Assembly: GCA_003153075.1 (NCBI GenBank)
Contig: PMBW01000112.1
Span: 1-13,379 of the forward strand
Reading direction: 5' to 3'
From: Dehalococcoidia bacterium
GTDB taxonomy: Bacteria; Chloroflexota; Dehalococcoidia; Dehalococcoidales; Fen-1064
Length of the DNA stretch: 13,379 nt
The notes below the pieces were generated by a model. The model saw only the letters and a program-made list of their open reading frames with translations, did no database searches and had not been told where the DNA came from. Numbering within the stretch: the first letter of the stretch is position 1; every line of letters begins with the position of its first letter. Below are positions 1 through 6,176 of this stretch, piece by piece. Made by a program: the position numbers and the translations under genes.

Positions 1-306
1 AAATATTTGACTAAATATTGCCAGACCCACAAGAGAAACAGCCCCAGCAAGCATACCAAATAATACCCCAAAACCGAAGCTCGCTGTCCATTTCCGTCTA
101 TCCATGAACTTAAGGTACCACATAGATACACAAAAACATGCAAGAAATCCCAAAATGACTCCCATAATTGTTTCTGCAGAAGTGTAATAAGATAAACCGC
201 TGCCGATGTCCCAATCCATAATAGGGACGGCAACAAGACCGTTAAGTAGAGCACCTATGATACCTACAAACAGACTGCCTAATATGGTTCTTTTCGTCCA
301 GGCCAT
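1..306 (-). CDS. Multi-pass membrane protein, C-terminus cut by the window edge
   Basis: The minus-strand frame opens at an ATG (304-306) and stays open for 102 codons to base 1 with no stop, so the gene is incomplete at its C-terminus. A GGAGG ribosome site lies 10 bases before the ATG, and a consensus promoter sits upstream. The product begins MAWTKRTILG and has three hydrophobic segments at about residues 8-29, 46-66 and 77-98. They are joined by short polar turns, one of them basic (residues 67-73, with FMDRRKW), which suggests an integral membrane protein with small loops. I do not recognise the family and see no catalytic motif. That it is a real gene is well supported; the function is unknown. 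Confidence 0.75.
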   Translation of the reverse strand, partial: MAWTKRTILGSLFVGIIGALLNGLVAVPIMDWDIGSGLSYYTSAETIMGVILGFLACFCVSMWYLKFMDRRKWTASFGFGVLFGMLAGAVSLVGLAIFSQIF

Positions 307-384
307 CGAATTTAGGCCTCCACTTATTTTGGATTATAAAGAAGTCCTTTATACGGCAATTCTAGCATCTGCCAGTTGCCTCAA

Positions 385-413
385 ATTGTAAACTGCCAAA
401 TCAATAATGTCAA
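385..413 (-). promoter_or_regulatory. Sigma-70 type promoter for the left-edge membrane protein
   Basis: Read on the minus strand, TTGACA (408-413) is followed after exactly 17 bases by TACAAT (385-390). The -35 is perfect and the -10 matches five of six bases. The predicted start near 378 gives a leader of about 72 bases before the ATG at 306. Confidence 0.7.
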
Positions 414-557
414 TAGTGATTTGATTTAGTGATGATAGGTATTCAACAGTACTAGAAGTATGGGCCAATGGTTAAACAGGCTTTAGGGCAATTGTGGCAG
501 ATCTGGCGGCCTATATTTGACGTCATTAGGAATAATCTACTGTTTAGCCATGAGTAT

Positions 558-1016
558 TTACCATGGAGGAATCACCATAAACGAAATTATCGAAACTAGC
601 CCCCACACCGCTGTCATCACCCATCCAAAAGTTAACAAGTCCTTAGATTTTTGAGGGCTGTTCTGTTCAAGTATCATCCAACCTATGATTCCACCTATGA
701 TAAATAAGAATAATGGCAATAACCACCAGACCCAAAACATTTTCTCTAAGTCCTTTAATTGCCCTAACAATTGGGTTGCGTCGCCATCATCACTAACCTT
801 TTTTTTTAACTTGATGCACGTCTTTAAATAAATGTCTTGATTATTGATTTTGCCCTCTGAAAGAATTTGTCGAGCAGTTGTCTTTGCTTGTAATAAAGCA
901 GGATCTATTTCGAACTCAGCCACAGATTTACCACAATGAGGACATACCGAAGGATTACCCCAAATCGGCTTGTTACAATGGGGACAAAGGCTTTGCTTCG
1001 CAGTTTCGACTGACAT
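558..1016 (-). CDS. Zinc-ribbon protein with two C-terminal membrane segments
   Basis: The product has 152 residues. An N-terminal zinc ribbon has two CPHC knuckles (C11/C14 and C25/C28) and presumably binds one zinc. Residues 36-92 form a polar, probably helical linker. Two membrane segments follow at about 94-116 and 127-148, and the protein ends PPW. The ATG is preceded by GAGGAGG at 6-base spacing, which supports this start. From WW97-98 onward the C-terminal module matches, without gaps, the end of the larger zinc-ribbon membrane protein encoded at 11237-12076. The gene is monocistronic in appearance, with its own promoter. Zinc ribbons joined to membrane anchors are common in bacteria and archaea but mostly uncharacterised. 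A regulatory or scaffold role is only a guess. Confidence 0.85.
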   Translation of the reverse strand: MSVETAKQSLCPHCNKPIWGNPSVCPHCGKSVAEFEIDPALLQAKTTARQILSEGKINNQDIYLKTCIKLKKKVSDDGDATQLLGQLKDLEKMFWVWWLLPLFLFIIGGIIGWMILEQNSPQKSKDLLTFGWVMTAVWGLVSIISFMVIPPW

Positions 1017-1062
1017 TTTCGCCTCCTCAATGCCCTGTACTTGAGAAGTTTAAATCGCCTCC

Positions 1063-1092
1063 ATACTAACAGTCACCATTGATTATTGTCAA
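1063..1092 (-). promoter_or_regulatory. Extended -10 promoter for the zinc-ribbon gene
   Basis: On the minus strand TTGACA (1087-1092) is followed after 18 bases by TAGTAT (1063-1068). A TG dinucleotide one base before the -10 makes it an extended -10 element. The predicted start near 1056 gives a leader of about 40 bases to the ATG at 1016. Confidence 0.6.
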
Positions 1093-1143
1093 GTAGCAGG
1101 ATGAATAAATTATAGCTCTTGGATTGATTTACAGTTTGCTTCT

Positions 1144-1192
1144 AGATTGCCGCGTCCTTCTATGGTGGTTAAGGCGCGGACTCGCAAAGACA
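1144..1192. repeat. Degenerate dispersed intergenic repeat, first module
   Basis: One end reads AGATTGCCGCGTCC and the other GCGGACTCGCAAAGACA. TTGC-CGCG (1147-1154) can pair with CGCG...GCAA (1175-1178 and 1184-1187). This resembles the 'TCATTGCGAG...GGCAATCT' elements I remember from intergenic DNA of Dehalococcoidia and some other anaerobes. Only one copy is visible here, so calling it a repeat rests on recall. No coding potential is apparent. Confidence 0.4.
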
Positions 1193-1211
1193 ACAGGGGG
1201 GGATGAGAACC

Positions 1212-1259
1212 GGATCCCGATCCCAAATCAAGTATAGGGACAAGCTTTCATCGGGATGG
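1212..1259. repeat. Inverted-repeat intergenic element, second module
   Basis: ATCCCGAT (1214-1221) and ATCGGGAT (1250-1257) form a perfect 8-base inverted repeat around a segment containing AAGTATAGGGACAAGC. It lies about 20 bases after the first repeat module, and the two look like remnants of one composite element. The next stretch up to the tRNA (1260-1357) is AT-rich and low in complexity, and I see no gene in it. Confidence 0.4.
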
Positions 1260-1357
1260 AAAACCGGGCGGTCGGGTTTAAAAGCGGAAATAGTTTAGTA
1301 AATTTGAATTTTTTACTTTGGATTTGTTTCGGATTTAGGGTTTTGAGCTTTGAAATG

Positions 1358-1433
1358 TGGTGGTAGCGGGTGGAATCGAACCGCCGACCGGAGGCTTATG
1401 AGTCCTCTGCTCTACCTACTGAGCTACGCTACC
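1358..1433 (-). tRNA. tRNA with CAT anticodon (elongator Met, or Ile2)
   Basis: On the minus strand the molecule folds as follows: acceptor GGTAGCG/CGCTACC; D stem GCTC/GAGC with an 8-base loop containing GG; anticodon loop CTCATAA; variable loop CGGTC; T loop TTCGATT; discriminator A and an encoded CCA, for 76 bases in total. The initiator hallmarks (C1 mismatch, three G-C pairs in the anticodon stem) are absent, so this is elongator tRNA-Met or the CAT-anticodon tRNA-Ile that needs lysidine. The sequence alone does not separate these. Two stem mismatches are visible: A31-G39 at the bottom of the anticodon stem and C51-A63 in the T stem. A good promoter ends 4 bases from its 5' end, which argues that it is transcribed. 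Confidence 0.9.
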
Positions 1434-1443
1434 AATCATTGAA

Positions 1444-1473
1444 AATATACCATAATTACACTCTAAAGGTCAA
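1444..1473 (-). promoter_or_regulatory. Promoter of the CAT tRNA
   Basis: On the minus strand TTGACC (1468-1473) is followed after 18 bases by TATATT (1444-1449), with TG one base ahead of the -10. The predicted start near 1437 is about 4 bases before the mature tRNA 5' end, a typical distance for a tRNA gene. Confidence 0.7.
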
Positions 1474-1540
1474 TTTAGCGGTGCGCTCACTCCTCCAGCT
1501 CATAATTAGATCGTTAACTCTAGATATCCCCTCACTCCCG

Positions 1541-1567
1541 TCTCTCCCGAGGCAAGCCTGGGAGAGA
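1541..1567. repeat. Imperfect hairpin, probable dispersed repeat
   Basis: TCTCTCCC (1541-1548) pairs with GGGAGAGA (1560-1567). AGG (1550-1552) and CCT (1557-1559) pair inside it, leaving one bulged G and a CAAG loop. The flanks (CCCCTCACTCC before, AGAGTCGCTTGATTCCCC after) resemble repeat text known from related genomes. It cannot terminate the tRNA, which is transcribed away from it, and it has no T run. Confidence 0.4.
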
Positions 1568-1643
1568 AGAGTCGCTTGATTCCCCTACTTAAATACTTGC
1601 TTGACTATCAAATTTTTCCTTGATTATTGCCGAAGGTTGGCGC

Positions 1644-1676
1644 TTGAATTTTTTTTCCCGTTGAACCCTATATAAT
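1644..1676 (+). promoter_or_regulatory. Probable promoter of the rubrerythrin gene
   Basis: A perfect TATAAT (1671-1676) lies 31 bases before the ATG. The best upstream hexamer, TTGAAT (1644-1649), is 21 bases away, too far for a standard spacer, so the -35 is weak or an activator may be used. A run of eight Ts lies between the two hexamers. Confidence 0.45.
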
Positions 1677-1707
1677 AGTACTGACTGACAACCGAAGGAG
1701 TATAGAA

Positions 1708-2286
1708 ATGGCAAATTCAATTAAAGGCACCAAAACCGAGAAAAACCTGCTGGCCGCTTTCGCCGGGGAATCCCAGGCAAGGAACCGCTACACCTATTTC
1801 GCCAGCGCTGCCCGCAAGGAAGGATTCGAGCAGATCGCGAACATCTTCGCGGAGACCGCCGATAATGAAAAGGAGCACGCCAAGGTCTTTTTCAATTACC
1901 TGGAAGGCGGCGATGTGGAGATCCTCGCGGCCTATCCCGCCGGGATGATCAAGGATACTAAAACCAACCTGGAAGGGGCTGCCAAAGGCGAAAATATGGA
2001 ATGGACAGCGATATACGCCAATTTCGCTAAAATCGCCGCAGAAGAGGGCTTTCCGGAGATCGCGCGGTCGTTCGAACAGATCTCGAAGGTGGAAAAATTC
2101 CACGAATCACGTTACCGCAAGTTGATCGCGAATATCGCCAACGGTGAGGTTTTCAAGAAGAAAGCAGTCGTGAAATGGCATTGCGCTAATTGCGGCTATG
2201 TGTTTGAAGGGACCGAACCGCCGAAGGAATGCCCGGCCTGCAAGCATCCGCAGAGCTACTATGAAGTGCTGGCGGAGAATTACTAA
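1708..2286 (+). CDS. rbr: Rubrerythrin (non-haem diiron peroxidase)
   Basis: The product has 192 residues, the usual length for this family. The N-terminal ferritin-like four-helix domain carries the diiron ligands E21 (GESQAR), E54/H57 (EKEH), E95/E98 and E129/H132 (EKFH). A C-terminal rubredoxin-like domain carries HCANCG (C159/C162) and CPAC (C175/C178), which bind one iron. In this family the rubredoxin iron passes electrons to the diiron site, which reduces hydrogen peroxide in the cytoplasm of anaerobes. AAGGAG lies 7 bases before the ATG. The gene stands alone and is convergent with the reductase gene downstream. All key ligands are present. Assignment is very secure; the physiological electron donor cannot be read from the neighbourhood. 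Confidence 0.97.
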   Translation: MANSIKGTKTEKNLLAAFAGESQARNRYTYFASAARKEGFEQIANIFAETADNEKEHAKVFFNYLEGGDVEILAAYPAGMIKDTKTNLEGAAKGENMEWTAIYANFAKIAAEEGFPEIARSFEQISKVEKFHESRYRKLIANIANGEVFKKKAVVKWHCANCGYVFEGTEPPKECPACKHPQSYYEVLAENY

Positions 2287-2405
2287 CAAGCGTTCAGTAA
2301 GTTTTGACTGAATATATCCCTTTCAACTGCGGTCGAAAAGGACCTACGGAAATATTTCGTCTGCGGACTCAATAATGAGTTTTGAGTTAAGGGCATGCCG
2401 AGAAA

Positions 2406-3344
2406 CTATCCTATCGAATTTAACAACTGCCGGTACACCTTCTCGGTGACCGGAGTGGCGACGCCGAGGGCCGCGCCCTGCCGGATGATCGTGCCGCCGA
2501 ACAGATCGCCTTCATTGAACTGGCTGCCGTTTTCGATGTCCCGCTGAAATGATGTCCGTGCGTCGGAGGGAAAATTGGCGGCTTTTTGAAGTGATTTCCC
2601 GACGACATCATTTGGCAGATTAATAGTTTTCATTTTGGAGATGCCATAAATTTCGGACATGATGCCGCTAACCAGATTGCGGTGTTCAGGGTTTTGCATT
2701 AACGTTCCGAGTCCTTCGCCGTAGAGCGCGGTCACCAGTCCGAACGCCGAGATGAACATGTATTTCTCCCAGATCCTGGGCAGCGGGTCTTCGTACCATT
2801 CATATTTTAGCCCGGTTTTTTGGAAAAAGGCTTTGACGTTATCGCCGGTATACTCAGGGTGTTTTTGGTCCGGGCCAAAGATAATGACGCCGTTGCCCCC
2901 GCTCTGATCGATCACGCCCGGGCTTTCGATGTGCGTCCCCAAATAGATACACGCGGGAAGGACAATACCCGTATCCAGCACCGACCTGATCCTTTCGACA
3001 ATATCGACGCCATTTAATAACGGGATAATCACCGTGTTCTCATGGGCAACATTTTTAATGGCAGCCGCGGCTTGAGGTAGATCATAGCCTTTTACGCACA
3101 ACAATATTAAATCCGGCGACGGAATTTCGCCTATATTATCAGTGGCCAGAGTAGGCCTGACAGAAATGGTGCGTTCGGGGGTTTTCACAATGATGCCGTG
3201 CTGTTGGATCGCTTTAAGGTGCTCGCCGCGGGCAATGAAATACACTTCGGCTGCGGTCTCAGCAATTTTCGCGCCAAAGTAGCCGCCGACGCCGCCGGCG
3301 CCGTAAATACAAACTCGTTTGATTTCGTGTAAATTATTGTCCAT
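2406..3344 (-). CDS. Ketopantoate reductase family protein (2-dehydropantoate 2-reductase)
   Basis: The product has 312 residues, close to the family norm of about 300. The N-terminal Rossmann fold has GAGGVG (residues 15-20) for NADPH. LLNGVD (N111) corresponds to the conserved substrate-site Asn, WEKYMF (K194) to the catalytic Lys, and S265 and E278 (FNEGD) to the Ser and Glu of the C-terminal helical domain. Members reduce 2-dehydropantoate to pantoate in pantothenate and CoA synthesis. No other pan gene is nearby and the family includes paralogs with other substrates, so I assign the family but not panE. The ATG has only a weak AGTAGG-like ribosome site; no better start fits the Rossmann N-terminus. 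A TATAAT lies upstream at 3412-3417. Confidence 0.88.
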   Translation of the reverse strand: MDNNLHEIKRVCIYGAGGVGGYFGAKIAETAAEVYFIARGEHLKAIQQHGIIVKTPERTISVRPTLATDNIGEIPSPDLILLCVKGYDLPQAAAAIKNVAHENTVIIPLLNGVDIVERIRSVLDTGIVLPACIYLGTHIESPGVIDQSGGNGVIIFGPDQKHPEYTGDNVKAFFQKTGLKYEWYEDPLPRIWEKYMFISAFGLVTALYGEGLGTLMQNPEHRNLVSGIMSEIYGISKMKTINLPNDVVGKSLQKAANFPSDARTSFQRDIENGSQFNEGDLFGGTIIRQGAALGVATPVTEKVYRQLLNSIG

Positions 3345-3411
3345 TTTGTGCCTACTTTGGAATATTTATTGCTAATTCCACCTGACGATCTGTCCCCAAT
3401 GAAACTGAGGG

Positions 3412-3417
3412 ATTATA
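3412..3417 (-). promoter_or_regulatory. Possible -10 element for the ketopantoate reductase gene
   Basis: On the minus strand a perfect TATAAT lies 67 bases before the ATG, in the spacer after the acetyltransferase gene. No recognisable -35 stands at the proper distance, so this is a weak call. Confidence 0.3.
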
Positions 3418-3469
3418 GCTTGTAAATTCATTCGAAAACATTGTAAAACTATTTTTATGGATTCCTCCC

Positions 3470-4012
3470 TCACTTCCTTTTGGAAAATAATAGAAGTGTG
3501 GGATCGTTGACGATCAGGTCGGGAATGACAAGCGGTTTTTCCATAAAACAGACGGTGAAGGGCAGATGCGCGAATTTTGTCAGGGCGGTCTCATGGAAAC
3601 CTTTCGATATGTACCACTGCTTTAATACGGTGTGCTCGTTGATAATGCCGATGGAAATGGTTTTGCCTTTGGCATTTTTCACGAAATCATCGACGAAGGC
3701 GCAGAGCTCGCTGCCGTAACCTTTATGCCGATGGTCGGGCAGCACAGCTAATTTTTCGAGATTAAAGACTTTACCCTTTTTCTTTTCCACAGCGACAAAG
3801 CCGACCTGAGCGCCTTCGGTAAATATCCCAAATAACTTGAGTCCTTTTCTTTTCATCTCACTCAGCTGTTTAAGTGTGACAAAGGAGGGATGGGTGGGAC
3901 AATTCTCTTTAGTCAATTTAAATTCAGCGGCGACAGTAGCGAATGAATCCGCGATGATTTTGACGCTATTTTCGAGTTCCATTTCGGTGGTTAGTTCTTT
4001 TATTTCTGACAT
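3470..4012 (-). CDS. GNAT family N-acetyltransferase with a repeat-encoded C-terminal tail
   Basis: The product has 180 residues. The acetyl-CoA binding motif A is clear: LAVLPDHRHKGYGSELC (about residues 91-107), with the R/Q-x-x-G-x-G core as HKGYGS. The later strand and helix, IGIINEHTVLKQWYISKGF, match the end of a GNAT fold, which would normally finish near FMEKPL (about residue 160). The remaining 20 or so residues (VIPDLIVNDPTLLLFSKRK) are encoded by DNA resembling a dispersed intergenic repeat with a palindrome. The acceptor substrate cannot be predicted. AAAGGA lies about 9 bases before the ATG. The gene follows the small ORF behind uvrC after 125 bases, in which I see hairpin-forming sequence but no clear terminator or promoter. 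Confidence 0.88.
   Translation of the reverse strand: MSEIKELTTEMELENSVKIIADSFATVAAEFKLTKENCPTHPSFVTLKQLSEMKRKGLKLFGIFTEGAQVGFVAVEKKKGKVFNLEKLAVLPDHRHKGYGSELCAFVDDFVKNAKGKTISIGIINEHTVLKQWYISKGFHETALTKFAHLPFTVCFMEKPLVIPDLIVNDPTLLLFSKRK
3499..3530. repeat. Palindromic repeat-like DNA inside the acetyltransferase 3' end
   Basis: On the minus strand this reads TGTCATTCCCGACCTGATC followed by GTCAACGATCCCAC. GATCGT (3502-3507) and ACGATC (3510-3515) form a perfect palindrome with a 2-base centre. 'TGTCATTCCCGACCTGATC' is the wording of a widespread intergenic repeat in related genomes, by recall. It is read through in frame by the acetyltransferase. Confidence 0.45.
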
Positions 4013-4137
4013 ATTTTATTCCTTTACCATTTATCGGTAGACAAACTTACAATTGTTAATTTGGGTTTTCAACTCTCTCCCAACATCTCCCAATTGTGAA
4101 GAGAGCCAGGTGCAGGAATATTTTCATCACCTGCTTA

Positions 4138-4296
4138 TTAATACTCCGGCCAAGTTTTCCCGTCCTTACTTAATCCTTCTTCGGCCATTGCTTTCTCTTC
4201 TACCGGATCCAGTTTAGCGCATTCTCGCGCCAGGCGCGCAAGACGTATGTGAGTCAACTTTTTTTGTAAAACAACAGGCTTCTTTTCTTTATTCAT
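4138..4296 (-). CDS. Small 52-residue protein immediately downstream of uvrC
   Basis: An ATG 5 bases after the uvrC stop opens a 52-codon frame, beginning MNKEKKPVVLQKK and ending GKTWPEY, closed by TAA. It is highly charged: a basic N-terminal half (KEKK, QKK, RLARLAR) and an acidic stretch (DPVEEKAMAEE). It has no membrane segment and no cysteine pair. The composition looks like a compact helical protein, and the 'EEKAMAEEG...WPEY' ending recalls small antitoxin-like or hypothetical proteins, but no toxin gene is adjacent and I do not assign a function. Only a weak AGG precedes the ATG, so translation is probably coupled to uvrC. Confidence 0.6.
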   Translation of the reverse strand: MNKEKKPVVLQKKLTHIRLARLARECAKLDPVEEKAMAEEGLSKDGKTWPEY

Positions 4297-4301
4297 TTAT
4301 T

Positions 4302-6173
4302 TCAGCCTAAATGTTCTTTTAATCTATCGACGAGTTCCGGTGTCAGGCCGGGCACGGTGAGCAGCGCTTCGACAGAGGCTTCTTTGATCCCTTTGACCGT
4401 GCCGAATTGTTTGAGCAGCGCGCGCTTGCGCCTGGGGCCGATGCCGGAAATATTATCCAACGAAGAGGTAAACGTTTTCTTCTTGTGCACCTTCGTAAAA
4501 TAGGCCACGGCAAAGCGGTGGGATTCATCACGAACACGCTGGAGCAGTTGCAGCGCGGGAGAATTGCGCGGCAGGACGATCGGGGAGCTGCGGCCGGGGA
4601 TAAATATTTCTTCATTCTCCTTAGCCAGACTGGCTAGCGGCAGCGCATCGGCACCGGCTTCTTTCATTGCCGTGTGCGCCGAGTGTAATTGCCCCTTGCC
4701 GCCGTCAATCAAAACCAGGTCGGGCAAAATTCCCCAGGTTTCATTTTTATCTGCGTCAGCTTGATTACCGTTCATCCGCTTAAAACGCCGGCCGAGGACT
4801 TCGTGCAACATGGCGAAATCATTGGCCTCCGGCACGGTTTTAATGCGGAAACGCCGGTAGTGCGACGGCTTGGCGCGGCCGTGCTCAAACACAACCATGC
4901 TGCCGACCGCTTCCTTGCCCTGGATATTTGAAATATCATAGCCTTCGACACGTTCGGGGAGACGCGGTAATCCCAGCTTTTCCTGCAATTCCTGCAAGGC
5001 GGCTTCCATGACTGCCGGAGCGGCAAATTGTTTGACTTTCATCTGTTTCAAGCCCTGCTCGGCATTCTGTATGACAATCTGAATCAGTTCTTTCTTGCTG
5101 CCCTGTCTGGGGACGGAAATCTCCACCTTGCCGTTTCTTTTTTGTTTAAGCCAATCCCTGATGGCATCCTTGTCATCGATGGGGTGCTGCAATAACAGCA
5201 GCGGCGGGATGTAAGAAGCCGAGGCGTAATACTGCTTGACGAAACTGGTCATGATCTCTTTCGGTGCTTCGGCATTAGCTCCGGTCAAGACAAAGTTTTC
5301 ACGGCCGATGAGCTTGCCGCCGCGAACAAAGAACACCATGACATAGGCCTGGTCTTTATCAGTGACGAAAGCCACCGCGTCTTCATCCCCGCTGACTTTG
5401 GCAGCGATTTTCTGGCCTTCGATGACGTTTTTAATGGCGCCAATGCGGTCGCGCAGCTGGGCGGCCCTTTCAAAATCCAGATTATCGGAGTAAGACTTCA
5501 TCTGTTGTTCGAATTCGCGGACGACCTTATCCCGTTTCCCTTCCAGAAAGAGCACGATCTGTTTGACGGCTTCTGTGTATTCCTCTTTGCTGACATAGCC
5601 GGTACAGGGGGCCAGACAATGGCCGAGGTGATATTTGAGACAGGGGCGTTTATCCATGCCCGTGATCGGTTTATCGCAGGAACGGAAGCGGAAGATACTC
5701 TCCAGTACTTTCAGGGTTTGTTTTACCGACCAGGGACTGGTAAAAGGCCCGAAATAGCGGGCGCCGTCATCTTTCATCTCGCGGGAAAAGCAGACTGTCG
5801 GCCAGTCGTCATTGAGGTTGATGCGGATATAAGGATAGCCCTTATCGTCTTTGAGGCGGATATTGAAGTAAGGCCGGTACCGCTTGATGAGGTTGTTTTC
5901 CAGTATGAGGGCTTCATACTCCGAATTGGTAATAAAAAATTCCAGCTCTTTGGCTTCTTCCACCTGCTGCTGGGTCTTGGGCATGAGTTTGGCCGAAGGC
6001 TGAAAATAGGAGCGCACCCGGTTGCTCAGGTTGCCCGCTTTGCCGACATAGATGATCTTCCCGCCGGCATCCTTCATTAAGTAGACACCCGGGTTGGCGG
6101 GCAACTGTTTCAACTGTTCGTTTATCAGGTTACCTGTCACCGCTGTCTCCGGGATATCAATTGTCTGGATCAA
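4302..6173 (-). CDS. uvrC: UvrABC system protein C (excinuclease subunit)
   Basis: The frame gives 623 residues, near the family norm of about 610. In order: GIY-YIG nuclease (PGVYLMKD, then IYVGKA, about 28-60), which cuts 3' of the lesion; a cysteine set C166, C178, C186, C190 whose 12-8-4 spacing equals that of the E. coli [4Fe-4S] ligands; a UVR motif binding UvrB (about 220-250, NLDFERAAQLRDRI); the RNase H-like 5' nuclease (GYDISNIQG, then LVLIDGGKGQ); and a C-terminal double helix-hairpin-helix (ISGIGPRRKRALL, VPGLTPELVDRL). The frame's first start is a TTG 3 bases after the rho stop with no ribosome site. A GTG at codon 13 (6135-6137) has GGAG at 6-base spacing and would give 611 residues, so the true start may be there. 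It is probably cotranscribed with rho. Confidence 0.97.
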   Translation of the reverse strand: MIQTIDIPETAVTGNLINEQLKQLPANPGVYLMKDAGGKIIYVGKAGNLSNRVRSYFQPSAKLMPKTQQQVEEAKELEFFITNSEYEALILENNLIKRYRPYFNIRLKDDKGYPYIRINLNDDWPTVCFSREMKDDGARYFGPFTSPWSVKQTLKVLESIFRFRSCDKPITGMDKRPCLKYHLGHCLAPCTGYVSKEEYTEAVKQIVLFLEGKRDKVVREFEQQMKSYSDNLDFERAAQLRDRIGAIKNVIEGQKIAAKVSGDEDAVAFVTDKDQAYVMVFFVRGGKLIGRENFVLTGANAEAPKEIMTSFVKQYYASASYIPPLLLLQHPIDDKDAIRDWLKQKRNGKVEISVPRQGSKKELIQIVIQNAEQGLKQMKVKQFAAPAVMEAALQELQEKLGLPRLPERVEGYDISNIQGKEAVGSMVVFEHGRAKPSHYRRFRIKTVPEANDFAMLHEVLGRRFKRMNGNQADADKNETWGILPDLVLIDGGKGQLHSAHTAMKEAGADALPLASLAKENEEIFIPGRSSPIVLPRNSPALQLLQRVRDESHRFAVAYFTKVHKKKTFTSSLDNISGIGPRRKRALLKQFGTVKGIKEASVEALLTVPGLTPELVDRLKEHLG

Positions 6174-6176
6174 ACG

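Noticed and set aside
206..391. Plus-strand 61-codon frame at the left end
   Set aside because: It lies mostly opposite the clear membrane protein reading frame, which has a promoter and ribosome site, and its product looks like random translation.
1370..1579. Plus-strand 69-codon frame across the tRNA
   Set aside because: It reads antisense through the tRNA and then through a repeat (PSLPRQAWERR is a typical repeat translation); no ribosome site.
2367..2384. Possible terminator after the rubrerythrin gene
   Set aside because: ACTCA-ATAA-TGAGT followed by TTTT is only a 5-base-pair AT-rich stem; too weak to call.
4080..4135. Hairpins between the small ORF and the acetyltransferase gene as a terminator
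   Set aside because: Pairing arms such as CAGGTG/CACCTG and CTCTCT/AGAGAG exist, but the loops are long and no T run follows on the minus strand.
4138..4296. Toxin-antitoxin pair at the small ORF
   Set aside because: The small product has an antitoxin-like composition, but the next gene is a GNAT enzyme 125 bases away whose motif and size resemble ordinary acetyltransferases. There is no RHH or HTH signature to support a GNAT-toxin pair.
5505..6080. 191-codon plus-strand frame inside uvrC
   Set aside because: It is the antisense shadow of the conserved uvrC N-terminal domains with no ribosome site or recognisable protein features.
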